This document shows, piece after piece, positions 1 through 8,558 of a stretch of DNA of 64,000 nt (the stretch's first letter is position 1; each line of letters starts with the position of its first letter). Position numbers and translations under genes: made by a program. Under the pieces are notes generated by a model. That model saw only the letters and a program-made list of their open reading frames with translations. It searched no databases and was not told where the DNA came from. The stretch is from Methylophaga sulfidovorans (GTDB lineage Bacteria > Pseudomonadota > Gammaproteobacteria > Nitrosococcales > Methylophagaceae): positions 62,001-126,000 of the forward strand of contig NZ_FOSH01000005.1 in assembly GCF_900114205.1 (NCBI RefSeq), written 5' to 3'.

Positions 1-29
1 GAATGTTATAAACAACGATAGAGGGTTAA

Positions 30-1169
30 TCATTGAATAACCACTAGGTCATTACCTTCCAATACCGCTATGCAGAACTGCTCACCATATTGCTTCCTGA
101 TAACCTCAACAACTTCTTTAGAGTAACTCGCTGCCATCACGACGATAGCAGAGACTGACTCTGTTTCAAGAGCATCAGGAGAGACAATTGGAATATGTGT
201 GGCTGGTGTGTACTTATTTTGCTTAAAAGGTGCTGAGTCAATGACGAACTTTATTTTATCTCCTAACCCAGACAGCGACATGACGGCTAATGCTTGGTGC
301 CCAGCCCCCCAGATAGCAACTGACCTTTCAGGAAATTGACTAATATAACAATTCAATATATCGGTTAACGACGACTGGTACGCTGAAAAATCAGATAGGT
401 CCGTTATTTTACGCTTCTTAACCACGGCAGATAAACTGTACTCGTGCCACGTTTCATCACACTCCAGAATATCAAAACCATTTCTGTTTAGCGCTGACAT
501 AAAGGTCTCTCGAGTAAAATAAAAAAGATGATCACTGATAAACTCGGAAAACATGTTTTCCCTCAGAATCATGTCAAAGTTCGGTACTTCTATTAATCCT
601 ATCGCCCCCTGTGCCAAGTTATTAGAAATACCATTTAAGAATGTATTCGGATCAGGTATGTGCTCAAGAAAATTCAACATCACAAAAGCATCAAACGGAC
701 TATTCTTTAGTACAGAATCAGCGTTCTCGATATAGTCTCTCTCTACGTTGAGTTTCTTTTGCTTACAAACGGCAACCGACTTTTCGCCGAACTCAATACC
801 GTATGCATCAATATCCAGCTTATCTAATATTGCTAGATACTCGCCTTGTCCACAACCGACTTCTAAAACACGTTTGTGTCTCAAGTTATATCGATTTACC
901 CAGTCTGAGAACTGCTTCTGTCGAAATGTTCTCATTTCATTTGAAATGCCAGCTGCTCGAACCACTTCACGATAATAATCGACAGGAGGATTACTAAGTT
1001 GAACCAAACCACAACCTTGACATTGGTTGACGATAAGGTCGCTACCCTTTTCTTTAGATAACTCATCTTTGATAGGAAAAAACTGTGCCGACTTCGGCAT
1101 GTTCTCGTACACCAGTAATGGTGTCGGATAAAAGTCTTGATGACAAACGCGACAAGTTTCTCTTAACAT
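30..1169 (-). CDS. Zinc-finger class I SAM-dependent methyltransferase, sugar C-methyltransferase type
   Basis: This 379-residue protein has the three-part layout of NDP-hexose C-methyltransferases of the NovU/TylC3 type. An N-terminal zinc site is formed by C6-x2-C9 and C50-x2-C53. The central Rossmann methyltransferase core carries the SAM motif VLEVGCGQGEYL near residues 100-112, followed by LNFLEHIPDP. A C-terminal domain begins with a second Gly-rich strand, VAIWGAGHQALAV. Family members add a methyl group from SAM to a keto-hexose bound to a nucleotide. The nearby CDP-4-keto-6-deoxyhexose genes would supply such a substrate, but the exact sugar is inferred. The gene ends at the extreme left of the window and is divergent from the Nudix gene, with 31 bases between the two start codons, so each promoter probably lies inside or very close to the other gene. 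Cytoplasmic, no signal peptide. Confidence 0.85.
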   Translation of the reverse strand: MLRETCRVCHQDFYPTPLLVYENMPKSAQFFPIKDELSKEKGSDLIVNQCQGCGLVQLSNPPVDYYREVVRAAGISNEMRTFRQKQFSDWVNRYNLRHKRVLEVGCGQGEYLAILDKLDIDAYGIEFGEKSVAVCKQKKLNVERDYIENADSVLKNSPFDAFVMLNFLEHIPDPNTFLNGISNNLAQGAIGLIEVPNFDMILRENMFSEFISDHLFYFTRETFMSALNRNGFDILECDETWHEYSLSAVVKKRKITDLSDFSAYQSSLTDILNCYISQFPERSVAIWGAGHQALAVMSLSGLGDKIKFVIDSAPFKQNKYTPATHIPIVSPDALETESVSAIVVMAASYSKEVVEVIRKQYGEQFCIAVLEGNDLVVIQ

Positions 1170-1200
1170 AATTATTCGAACTCTTTCATTGTGGTAGCAG

Positions 1201-1731
1201 ATGAACTTATTTGAGGCTATTTCTTTTCTCGATCAATCCGTCGAAAACCCTGAAACGGGACTTCCATTAGAAGTATTTCATCTCATCAGCCGACTCACGC
1301 CTCTCGTCAATGTAGATTTATTGATCAAAGATAACAACAATCGCACCCTGCTTGCATGGAGAGATGATCAATTCGCAGGACAGGGCTGGCATATCCCTGG
1401 AGGAATTGTTCGTTACAAAGAAACGCTGGAGCAGCGTATCGAACAAGTTGCTCTTACAGAAATTGGCCAAAAAGTTGATTTTTCTCCCGCCCCAGTCACG
1501 ATGAATGAAATCATTCGGCCACATGCAACACGCGGTCATTTTATTTCTTTTCTTTATGCCTGCTCAGCTAAAAGTGACTTTGAACCTGACAACAAGCAAT
1601 TACTGCCCAATGATGCTGGTTATCTGGCATGGCATTCCACCTGCCCGGACAATCTTATTCCTGTCCATGAAATGTATCGTCCGTTTATTGAAGAACATAA
1701 ACTACTGACGAGCTTGTTTGGACGCCTCTGA
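1201..1731 (+). CDS. Nudix hydrolase resembling GDP-mannose mannosyl hydrolase
   Basis: This 176-residue protein has a Nudix fold with the box GGIVRYKETLEQ followed by IEQVALTEIG. In a standard Nudix box (GX5EX7REUXEEXGU) the RE pair and first Glu of EE would be present; here they are replaced by QV and T. GDP-mannose mannosyl hydrolases (Gmm/WcaH) are known for such an altered box, and the preceding segment (RLTPLVNVDLLI, QGWHIPGG) also matches that group. Those enzymes hydrolyse the glycosidic bond of GDP-sugars rather than a pyrophosphate. The substrate here could be another nucleotide sugar of the neighbouring pathway. The gene is convergent with the ThDP enzyme and overlaps its 3' end by 30 bases. 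The ribosome binding site is weak, so the ATG start is chosen mainly because the upstream space is so short. Confidence 0.8.
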   Translation: MNLFEAISFLDQSVENPETGLPLEVFHLISRLTPLVNVDLLIKDNNNRTLLAWRDDQFAGQGWHIPGGIVRYKETLEQRIEQVALTEIGQKVDFSPAPVTMNEIIRPHATRGHFISFLYACSAKSDFEPDNKQLLPNDAGYLAWHSTCPDNLIPVHEMYRPFIEEHKLLTSLFGRL

Positions 1732-3516
1732 AACACCAACCAGCATTTCTCTCTCTAGAATCTCCAAATCTAATAAAGGCGACATATCCTCCAATGGCAT
1801 CGATATCATCGAACCATTCGCTTGAGGAATAGCTGACACTTTTGGCCATAACGCTTCGTCTTTAATGATAGTGACATCACAAAGAATTGGGCCTGGATGA
1901 TTGAGAACATATTGGATTTTTTCATCCAACTCACTGGCGTCATTTATACGAACAGCATCAAGGCCAATCGCTTCTGCGAGTTTGACTAAATCCGGAATCA
2001 GTAAGCCGGCTTCTTGCCCTGTTGCCACATAGCGTTCATCAAAATAATTTCGTTGTGTGTTGCGAATGGAGGCATAGCCATTATTGTTCATAATGAACAT
2101 GCGTATAGGTAAATTGAGGGATTTTAAGGTACTCAGTTCTTGTAAATTAAGTTGTAAGCTTCCATCACCCTCTACCGAAACGACGGGCTTTCTGCCTGAG
2201 GCCAGACAGCCACCAATCGCAGCTGGCAAACCATAGCCCATAGAACCTAAACCAGAGGTAAGAAAAACACGCTGTCCGGTTTTGTTCACAAAGGTGGAAT
2301 AAAACACTTCCACAGCTAAGCCCGAACTGCCGGTGATAATCAGTTCATTCTCAGCTGTATGAGCTGATAGTCGATCAATAAAATGATAATGGCTGATTTC
2401 ACCTTGCTCAGGAAACGTTTCACCATCACAACGTGGGTAACGCTGTTTCCAGTCTGTAATTTTATGTATCCAGTCAGCATAGTCAGCAGGTGCGTCATTC
2501 ACCTCAGCCATAAGCTGTTCAATAAAGGTTTTGGCATTCGTCTGAATTAAACGGGCTTTGGGTAGCTGATGTTTTTTCAGTTCAGAGGCGTCAATATCGA
2601 CAATCACTTTATCGGCATATTGAGCAAAGTTCTGTGGATTATGGGCGGTGACCACATTATCCAGACGTGCGCCAATACTGATCAATAAATCACAATTCTG
2701 GGCGGCAAAGTTTGCCGGTCTGAGTGCCACTGAACCTGGGCGACCTGCACATAATGGATGTTCATATGGAATCAGATCCAAAGAATTCCATGTTGTTAAT
2801 ACCGGAATACCCGTTTTTTCATAAAGTTGTTTGAATGTGTCAGCTGCACCTGATAGACGGATACCATGACCTGCCAAAATAATGGGACGCTCTGCCTGCT
2901 GAATTAATTGGATAACTTCATCCAGCTGAAGTGAGCAGTCTGATTCAGCACCCGAACAGGACTCTTCTCTCTCCAATTGTTCTGGTTCGATTAGGCTAGC
3001 CTGCACATCCAAAGGGACATCCAGCCATACGGGGCCTTTTCGTCCACTCATGGCCTCATGTAAAGCCTTATCAATATAACGTCCAATATTTTCTGGCTCA
3101 TCAACCGTGACCGCGTATTTGGTAATAGGTTTAACCATCGATACGATATCGACTTCCTGTGGGCCCATTTGCCGTACACCAGTATCGGCTTTCATATCAG
3201 CCCGTTTCACCTGACCGGAAATAATCAGCAGTGGTACAGACTCAATCCAAGCGCCCGCTACCGCAGTTAAAGCATTGGTTGCACCTGGCCCTGTTGTGAC
3301 CAGCGCCACACCGAGTGTTTCATTCACGCGAGAGTAGGCTTCAGCAGCAATCGCTGCAGCTTGTTCGTGATGAGTCGGTATGAAAGTGATATCAGGACTC
3401 TGCCCCAACGCATCCACCAGATGCATGGCCCCACCACCAGGAAGTAAGAAAACCTCTTTAACGCCTAATTCAGCCACTCGGGCAAAGATATAGTCAGCAA
3501 CGCGTTGTTGGCTCAT
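1702..3516 (-). CDS. Thiamine-diphosphate-dependent carboligase, acetolactate synthase/YerE family
   Basis: The protein (604 residues) has the full three-domain layout of ThDP enzymes of the acetohydroxyacid synthase family. An N-terminal PYR domain holds the catalytic Glu in THHEQAAA near residue 50. A central Rossmann domain follows (SIGARLDNV). The C-terminal PP domain has the ThDP/Mg motif GDGSLQLN near residue 450, ending in MNNNGY. No small regulatory subunit gene is nearby, and the gene follows rfbF-rfbG-rfbH-neuB. This context recalls YerE, which transfers an acetyl unit from pyruvate to CDP-3,6-dideoxy-4-ketoglucose during yersiniose synthesis. That assignment is inference; a housekeeping IlvB-type role is less likely here. 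The ATG at 3516 overlaps the preceding stop as ATGA and has GGAG upstream. An in-frame GTG at 3522 would lie inside that ribosome binding site, so I rejected it. Confidence 0.8.
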   Translation of the reverse strand: MSQQRVADYIFARVAELGVKEVFLLPGGGAMHLVDALGQSPDITFIPTHHEQAAAIAAEAYSRVNETLGVALVTTGPGATNALTAVAGAWIESVPLLIISGQVKRADMKADTGVRQMGPQEVDIVSMVKPITKYAVTVDEPENIGRYIDKALHEAMSGRKGPVWLDVPLDVQASLIEPEQLEREESCSGAESDCSLQLDEVIQLIQQAERPIILAGHGIRLSGAADTFKQLYEKTGIPVLTTWNSLDLIPYEHPLCAGRPGSVALRPANFAAQNCDLLISIGARLDNVVTAHNPQNFAQYADKVIVDIDASELKKHQLPKARLIQTNAKTFIEQLMAEVNDAPADYADWIHKITDWKQRYPRCDGETFPEQGEISHYHFIDRLSAHTAENELIITGSSGLAVEVFYSTFVNKTGQRVFLTSGLGSMGYGLPAAIGGCLASGRKPVVSVEGDGSLQLNLQELSTLKSLNLPIRMFIMNNNGYASIRNTQRNYFDERYVATGQEAGLLIPDLVKLAEAIGLDAVRINDASELDEKIQYVLNHPGPILCDVTIIKDEALWPKVSAIPQANGSMISMPLEDMSPLLDLEILEREMLVGVSEASKQARQ

Positions 3517-5033
3517 GCCCACTCCGATGTTAGCCAGTCAGCACGAAATATCAGATTTGTCTTGCGGCGGCTGTTTTGATTAATGGTTTTATCGTCGTAA
3601 TATGAGTCATCGGTAAAGTGTGTCGTCGACAACTCTTCAAATATCGCCCCAGTTTCACTGCTGAAAGCATGTTTAACACCGCGCTCAACGGTCACCATTT
3701 CACCGGCTTTTATGGTTTTTAATTCATCACCCAATTGCAAGTGCATTTCACCCGCCAGCACATTAAAGGTTTCTTCTTTTTTATGATGAGCGTGCACCGG
3801 ATGATTTTGTCCTGGCAATAACACCAGAATCTTTTTACAGTACTCACGATTGACCACATCAATAATGGTCGCGCCTGTTTCTTCGAACTTCTCAATGCCA
3901 TAGTGATGCGATAACTGGCAGTTCACCCCATCGGCAATAGCAATGCCGGCTTCACGTAATAAAGCACAGACTTTGGATAATGAAGCGGAAACCATGTCAC
4001 GGGTATCGGTAATTTCTAACTGCTCAAGTAATAAAGGTCCATTAGCCTTTACTGCCGCTTTTAACTCAAACTGTTTGTACTTGGATAAGTCGTTCGCTAA
4101 TAGTTGACCTGGCTGACTTGGAATCGCCAAGTAAAAATCTTCTGTTTGCAGTGCTTTGCCTGCAGCGAGATCTTGTTTAGCAAACACCGCTCGGCGTAAT
4201 GAATTCAGTGTGGTTAACTCTGTCTCGGTCACCGCCACACGCTCGCCCTCTAGGCCAAGCATGGCGTATGCTTCTTGTGCTGAGAGTAACCATTGTCTGA
4301 CTTGCTCAGGATTCGCCGAGTATGCATTGAGCTCACCTACCCCAACATGCTTTTCAAACAGCTGCGCGCCCATGGCGACGGCCATCTTCACCGCTTCCGT
4401 CTCATTAGGATCCTCATGGGTTGAATAGCCCACCGTCACCTCAGGAAACCGTTGTTTTAATAGAGCAATTTGACCCAACTGTAGATTTTGTCTTGGCGTT
4501 GGATACTCACCAACACAGTGCATCACGGCTAATTGTTTGTGGCGATGTAAGAAAAACTGAACGACATTGTCAATCTCTTCCATCGTGGCACCGGCGGTAG
4601 ACATCACCAGCGGCAAAGAGGATTGAGCGATACGTTCTAATAGTGGCCAATCGGTAAGTGAACAGGAGGCAATTTTTAAGATGTCAAAATCATGTTGTTC
4701 AATCCAGTCAACAGAGGCTTCATCAAACGGCGTACACATGGAAATAAAGCCTGCTTCATCAATGGCTTTTTTTAATTCCAGTAGTTGCGTTTCTTCCAGC
4801 TCTGTATCGCGAAACCGTTTAACGTATTTGATATCTTGTCTGTCGCGATAATCAGGGTGAATAAAGGTTTTCAGGTTCCGGTACTGCAGTTTAAAGGCAA
4901 ACTGGAAAGGAAAGTCGTCACAAACCTGTTTCATCTGCTGAATAACCTGCTTGCCATGAGCAATATCACCTTGGTGATTATTGGCCATTTCCAGCACAAA
5001 TAACTTTTGATACATCGATGTTTTGTCAGTCAT
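3513..5033 (-). CDS. NeuB-like PEP-condensing synthase with SAF and C-terminal cupin domains
   Basis: The 506-residue protein begins with a NeuB TIM barrel: EMANNHQGD, MCTPFDEASVDWIE, LKIASCSLTDWPLL, STAGAT, and GYSTHEDP followed by FEKHVGV. Next comes an SAF/antifreeze-like domain at about 275-340 (LRRAVFAKQDLAAG). The last part, about 400-475, is a cupin with the metal motif HPVHAHHKKEE and GAIFEEL. NeuB enzymes condense phosphoenolpyruvate with an N-acyl hexosamine or related aldose to make sialic, legionaminic or pseudaminic acid. The added cupin may bind or isomerise the sugar, but its role is unknown. No NeuC, PseG or NeuA gene is visible, so the product cannot be named. ATG at 5033 is preferred over GTG at 5036, which sits directly against the rfbH stop. 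Confidence 0.85.
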   Translation of the reverse strand: MTDKTSMYQKLFVLEMANNHQGDIAHGKQVIQQMKQVCDDFPFQFAFKLQYRNLKTFIHPDYRDRQDIKYVKRFRDTELEETQLLELKKAIDEAGFISMCTPFDEASVDWIEQHDFDILKIASCSLTDWPLLERIAQSSLPLVMSTAGATMEEIDNVVQFFLHRHKQLAVMHCVGEYPTPRQNLQLGQIALLKQRFPEVTVGYSTHEDPNETEAVKMAVAMGAQLFEKHVGVGELNAYSANPEQVRQWLLSAQEAYAMLGLEGERVAVTETELTTLNSLRRAVFAKQDLAAGKALQTEDFYLAIPSQPGQLLANDLSKYKQFELKAAVKANGPLLLEQLEITDTRDMVSASLSKVCALLREAGIAIADGVNCQLSHHYGIEKFEETGATIIDVVNREYCKKILVLLPGQNHPVHAHHKKEETFNVLAGEMHLQLGDELKTIKAGEMVTVERGVKHAFSSETGAIFEELSTTHFTDDSYYDDKTINQNSRRKTNLIFRADWLTSEWA

Positions 5034-5036
5034 CAC

Positions 5037-6680
5037 TCACACTTTGAAATAAGATTGGATAGTATCGACCATATAATCAATCATCTCATCAGATAGCCCT
5101 GGAAAAACGCCGATCCACAACGAATCATTCATGACCTGATCGGTGACGGTTAATTCGCCAACACGACGATAGCTTTGCTGTTCAAAATAAGGCTGTTTGA
5201 TGAGATTACCGCCAAAAACCAGTCGATTGGCTATCTTGTGTTGTTCAAGATACTGAATAAAGTCAGCTCGATTACCTTGTTTTAAGGTAATAGCAAAACC
5301 AAACCAGGACGGTTCAGCATTATTCTCTGCCTCCGGCAGTAACAAATAATCTTGTAGAGAAGCTAAGCCAGCATACAGACGTTGGAAGTTAGCTTTTCTC
5401 TTCTCAATAAAGCCCGTGACTTTATCCAATTGAGACAAGCCCACAGCAGCCTGCATATCAGAAATTTTCAGATTATAACCAAGATGAGAATAGGTATATT
5501 TATGGTCATAGCCGCAGGGCAGCTGTCCCAGCTGATAACTGAAGCGTTTATTACAGGTATTATCTTTACCTGGCTCACAGAAACAATCTCTGCCCCAGTC
5601 ACGGAATGATTCCAGAATCAATTTCAGTTGGCCATTATTGGTATAAACTGCTCCACCTTCACCCATCGTAATATGATGAGCTGGATAAAAACTTAAGGTC
5701 GCGATATCACCAAATGTGCCAACATGCCGAGGCTGATTTAAGGCGATGGGCTGTCCACGATAATCGGTTAATTCAACAGAAGGAGAATAGCTGGTCCCCA
5801 GAGCATCACAACAATCTTCGATTAACCACAGATTATGTTGACGGGCAAAACTCACAACAGCATCAATATTGAATGTATTACCTAATGTATGCGCCATCAT
5901 AATGGCTCGCGTTTTATCTGATAATGCGGCCTCAAGCTGACTGACGTCGATATTGTAGGATGGCAGGGTAATATCAACAAAAACCGGTACTAAACCGTTT
6001 TGTAAAATGGGGTTCACCGTAGTCGGAAAACCTGCTGCGACGGTGATGACTTCATCGCCTTTTTGAAGGGCACGCTCACCAAGCTTAGCTGAGGTCAGAG
6101 CTGTCAATGCTAATAGATTTGCCGACGAGCCAGAATTCACTGTCAGTACATGTTTAACACCAATAAATTCAGCAAGCGCCTGTTCAAACTGAGCATTAAA
6201 CCGCCCCGTAGTCAGCCAGCCATCAAGTGATGCATCAACTAGATGCTGAATATCATTGCCATCCAAGACTTTCCCTGACACCGCGACATTATTCTGCCCT
6301 GGTTGGAAATCCATTGTCTGAAATTTATGCTGACTATAACGTTTTACCTGACGTTGAACCAAAGCCCGTAAAAGTCTTTCAAGGTTTAATGTTGAAATTT
6401 TTCCTTGCTGACTTGCCACATCAAGCGGGCCGGCAAAGACTGGAAAACGTAAGTCCAAATACAGATTAGTACCAATATTGTCATCATCAAAAACAAACAG
6501 TTCGAGTTCTGTTTCAGTATCCGTTAGTGCCAATATTTCATAACATTCAATTGTGGCAGATTCTATAGCTACGACAACACACAGTGTCGGTGACGTTGCC
6601 GCTTTATTAACCACACAGATACTGCCAACCGATAAAGAAATCGTTGAAGGTTCAGTGTGAGGTGTATGTAATGGATTCAT
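5037..6680 (-). CDS. rfbH: CDP-6-deoxy-4-hexulose-3-dehydrase (E1) with a long N-terminal extension
   Basis: This is the PMP and [2Fe-2S]-dependent C3 dehydrase of CDP-3,6-dideoxyhexose synthesis (RfbH/AscC/DdhC), in the DegT aminotransferase fold. The usual Schiff-base Lys is replaced by His in [13 protein letters not shown] near residue 333, which is the hallmark of this enzyme. The iron-sulfur cysteines are present in [12 protein letters not shown] near 368. The conserved family region begins around [11 protein letters not shown] at residue 135, whereas typical RfbH proteins reach that motif near residue 40. There is therefore an extra N-terminal piece of about 95 residues, predicted to be mostly beta strand, that I do not recognise. 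The enzyme normally needs a ferredoxin-type reductase (AscD/DdhD), which is not in the window. The ATG start overlaps the rfbG stop by four bases. Confidence 0.93.
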   Translation of the reverse strand: MNPLHTPHTEPSTISLSVGSICVVNKAATSPTLCVVVAIESATIECYEILALTDTETELELFVFDDDNIGTNLYLDLRFPVFAGPLDVASQQGKISTLNLERLLRALVQRQVKRYSQHKFQTMDFQPGQNNVAVSGKVLDGNDIQHLVDASLDGWLTTGRFNAQFEQALAEFIGVKHVLTVNSGSSANLLALTALTSAKLGERALQKGDEVITVAAGFPTTVNPILQNGLVPVFVDITLPSYNIDVSQLEAALSDKTRAIMMAHTLGNTFNIDAVVSFARQHNLWLIEDCCDALGTSYSPSVELTDYRGQPIALNQPRHVGTFGDIATLSFYPAHHITMGEGGAVYTNNGQLKLILESFRDWGRDCFCEPGKDNTCNKRFSYQLGQLPCGYDHKYTYSHLGYNLKISDMQAAVGLSQLDKVTGFIEKRKANFQRLYAGLASLQDYLLLPEAENNAEPSWFGFAITLKQGNRADFIQYLEQHKIANRLVFGGNLIKQPYFEQQSYRRVGELTVTDQVMNDSLWIGVFPGLSDEMIDYMVDTIQSYFKV

Positions 6681-7753
6681 GCTGTTATTGAATATCGTTT
6701 TGTCGCCTGAACAAATTGCTGAATCTGTTGCAAACTGAATTCACGCATATTGTTACCGGAATAAAAAGCATCATACCAATCAAACGTTTTTGATAAAGCC
6801 TCATCTATACGCCAGATGGGTTGCCACCCCAGTTTTTGTCTTGCTTTAGAACAATCCAGCATGAGTATATTGGCTTCATGATGTTCATTCTGTGATGGAC
6901 TATACCATTCAAAGTTTGACCACTTTTTCTGTGCTTGTTCAACAAGATAATGTACAGGTTTTATATCGTCTTGCACTGGGCCAAAGTTCCAGGCTTCTGC
7001 CACCTCATCTCCTCGTTCAAACAACTTCTGGGCTAGTTGGAGGTATCCGGATAATGACTCTAAAACATGTTGCCAAGGTCGAATGGCAGCAGGATGGCGG
7101 ATTTCTAATGCTTGTGTCGTTTGGGTTGCCCTTATTAAATCTGGTAGCAAGCGATAATCAGACCAGTCACCACCACCAATCACATTACCTGCTCTTGCAG
7201 TAGCAACGGCCGTTTCATTATCAGCAAAAAAGGATTTACGGTATGAGTCGGTGACAAGCTCTGCACAGCTTTTGCTATTGCTGTACGGGTCATGCCCTCC
7301 CAGTCGATCATTTTCACGATAAGGCCACGACCATTCATGATTTTCATAACATTTATCGGAGGTCACAACGACGACGGCTTTAACACTGGGACAATGTCTG
7401 ACGGCCTCTAGAACATTCACCGTGCCCATCACATTAATTTGATAAGTGCCTACTGGATCAAGATAACTGGGTTTGACCAGTGATTGTGCAGCCAGATGAA
7501 ATACGACTTCCGGCTGTGTTTGCTGCATGACTTCAGACAATCTGGCTAAATTACTGATATCTGCAGTCACCGAGTCAACAATCGTCTCTAACTCGATAGC
7601 CTGATACATTGAAGGCTGAGTATTTGGAGCAAGCGCATACCCACTTACTTTCGCTCCAAGTTCAGTCAGCCACAGACTAAGCCAGCTACCTTTAAAACCG
7701 GTATGACCGGTAATCAGAACAGATTTTTCTTGCCAAAAATGGGTATCAATCAC
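6677..7753 (-). CDS. rfbG: CDP-glucose 4,6-dehydratase
   Basis: This extended SDR converts CDP-glucose to CDP-4-keto-6-deoxyglucose, the substrate of the RfbH dehydrase encoded next. The NAD-binding motif is [15 protein letters not shown]. The catalytic Tyr/Lys pair is in [12 protein letters not shown]. The segment [11 protein letters not shown] and the later IRPWQHVLE are also typical of the family. The preferred start is GTG at 7753, giving [10 protein letters not shown]. This matches the known N terminus of the family (MIDxxFWQ), gives a four-base overlap with the rfbF stop, and has GGAAAG five bases upstream. A GTG at 7765 is in frame but would overlap that ribosome binding site. Cytoplasmic, 358 residues, the usual length. 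Confidence 0.94.
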   Translation of the reverse strand: MIDTHFWQEKSVLITGHTGFKGSWLSLWLTELGAKVSGYALAPNTQPSMYQAIELETIVDSVTADISNLARLSEVMQQTQPEVVFHLAAQSLVKPSYLDPVGTYQINVMGTVNVLEAVRHCPSVKAVVVVTSDKCYENHEWSWPYRENDRLGGHDPYSNSKSCAELVTDSYRKSFFADNETAVATARAGNVIGGGDWSDYRLLPDLIRATQTTQALEIRHPAAIRPWQHVLESLSGYLQLAQKLFERGDEVAEAWNFGPVQDDIKPVHYLVEQAQKKWSNFEWYSPSQNEHHEANILMLDCSKARQKLGWQPIWRIDEALSKTFDWYDAFYSGNNMREFSLQQIQQFVQATKRYSITA

Positions 7754-8520
7754 CAGACTTTCCACGGCGCATTGCCTGACTGCCAGAGTTGCTCGAGATG
7801 TTGCTTATCACGGAGAGTATCCATGGGTTGCCAGAAGCCTTCATGCCGAAAGACTCGCAACTGCTGTTCAGTTACTAACTTCTGCAGTGGATAACCTTCC
7901 CAACTTGTCTTGTCATCGCTGATGTAATCAATGACTTTGGGAGATAAAACGAAAAAGCCGCCACTGACCATACCGTTATCACCTTTGGGCTTTTCCTGGA
8001 AGTTAACAACACGATCACCTTGAATATCTAAAGCACCGAATTTCGCTTGAGGATAAGCCGCTGTCACAGTAGCCAAACTTCCATGTTGCTGATGAAACTC
8101 AATACTAGTGCGAATATCGATATTGCCTACACCATCACCATAAGTCAGACAAAAGGCTTCATCATCTTTGACATAATCCCTAACACGACGGATACGACCA
8201 CCGGTCATACTATCATCACCGGTATCGACCAGAGTTACTTTCCAAGGCTCTGCATGGGCTTCATGTACATGCATTTTATTATTTTGCATATCAAAGGTAA
8301 CGTCCGACATATGCAAAAAATAATTCGCGAAATACTCTTTGATGAGATAGCCCTTGTAACCACAACAGATAATAAAATCATTCACACCATGATGTGAATA
8401 GATTTTCATAATGTGCCATAGGATTGGCTTGCCACCGATTTGAATAAGCGGTTTTGGCTTATTTATAGACTCTTCACTGATACGGGTGCCCAAGCCACCT
8501 GCCAGAATCACTGCTTTCAT
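7750..8520 (-). CDS. rfbF: Glucose-1-phosphate cytidylyltransferase
   Basis: This enzyme joins CTP and glucose-1-phosphate to make CDP-glucose, the first step of the CDP-dideoxyhexose pathway. The N-terminal nucleotidyltransferase signature is LAGGLGTR followed by [13 protein letters not shown]. The conserved [11 protein letters not shown] and FQEKPKGD segments are characteristic of RfbF. The length of 256 residues is normal. It is the first gene of the sugar block and lies only 38 bases after the flgL stop on the same strand. There is no clear Shine-Dalgarno sequence in front of the ATG, and a small hairpin occupies the gap. Translation may therefore depend on the preceding cistron or on other features; this is inference. 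Confidence 0.94.
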   Translation of the reverse strand: MKAVILAGGLGTRISEESINKPKPLIQIGGKPILWHIMKIYSHHGVNDFIICCGYKGYLIKEYFANYFLHMSDVTFDMQNNKMHVHEAHAEPWKVTLVDTGDDSMTGGRIRRVRDYVKDDEAFCLTYGDGVGNIDIRTSIEFHQQHGSLATVTAAYPQAKFGALDIQGDRVVNFQEKPKGDNGMVSGGFFVLSPKVIDYISDDKTSWEGYPLQKLVTEQQLRVFRHEGFWQPMDTLRDKQHLEQLWQSGNAPWKVW

Positions 8521-8530
8521 ATTTTATAAA

Positions 8531-8553
8531 TGACAACGGTTAGAAAGTTGTCA
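8531..8553 (-). repeat. Small inverted repeat between flgL and rfbF
   Basis: TGACAAC and GTTGTCA form a perfect seven-base inverted repeat with a nine-base loop. It fills most of the 38-base gap between flgL and rfbF. No T-tract follows on the minus strand, so it does not look like an effective intrinsic terminator. It may be a processing or translation-control hairpin. Confidence 0.4.
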
Positions 8554-8558
8554 GTGTT

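Noticed and set aside
3517-3522. GTG at 3522 as start of the ThDP enzyme
   Set aside because: It lies inside the GGAG ribosome binding site of the ATG at 3516, which also gives the usual four-base overlap with the neuB stop.
7754-7765. GTG at 7765 as start of rfbG
   Set aside because: The family N terminus begins at the GTG at 7753 (MIDTHFWQ), which has GGAAAG upstream and a four-base overlap with rfbF.
8521-8558. Terminator between flgL and rfbF
   Set aside because: The seven-base hairpin has no T-tract on the minus strand, so it does not separate the two transcripts convincingly.
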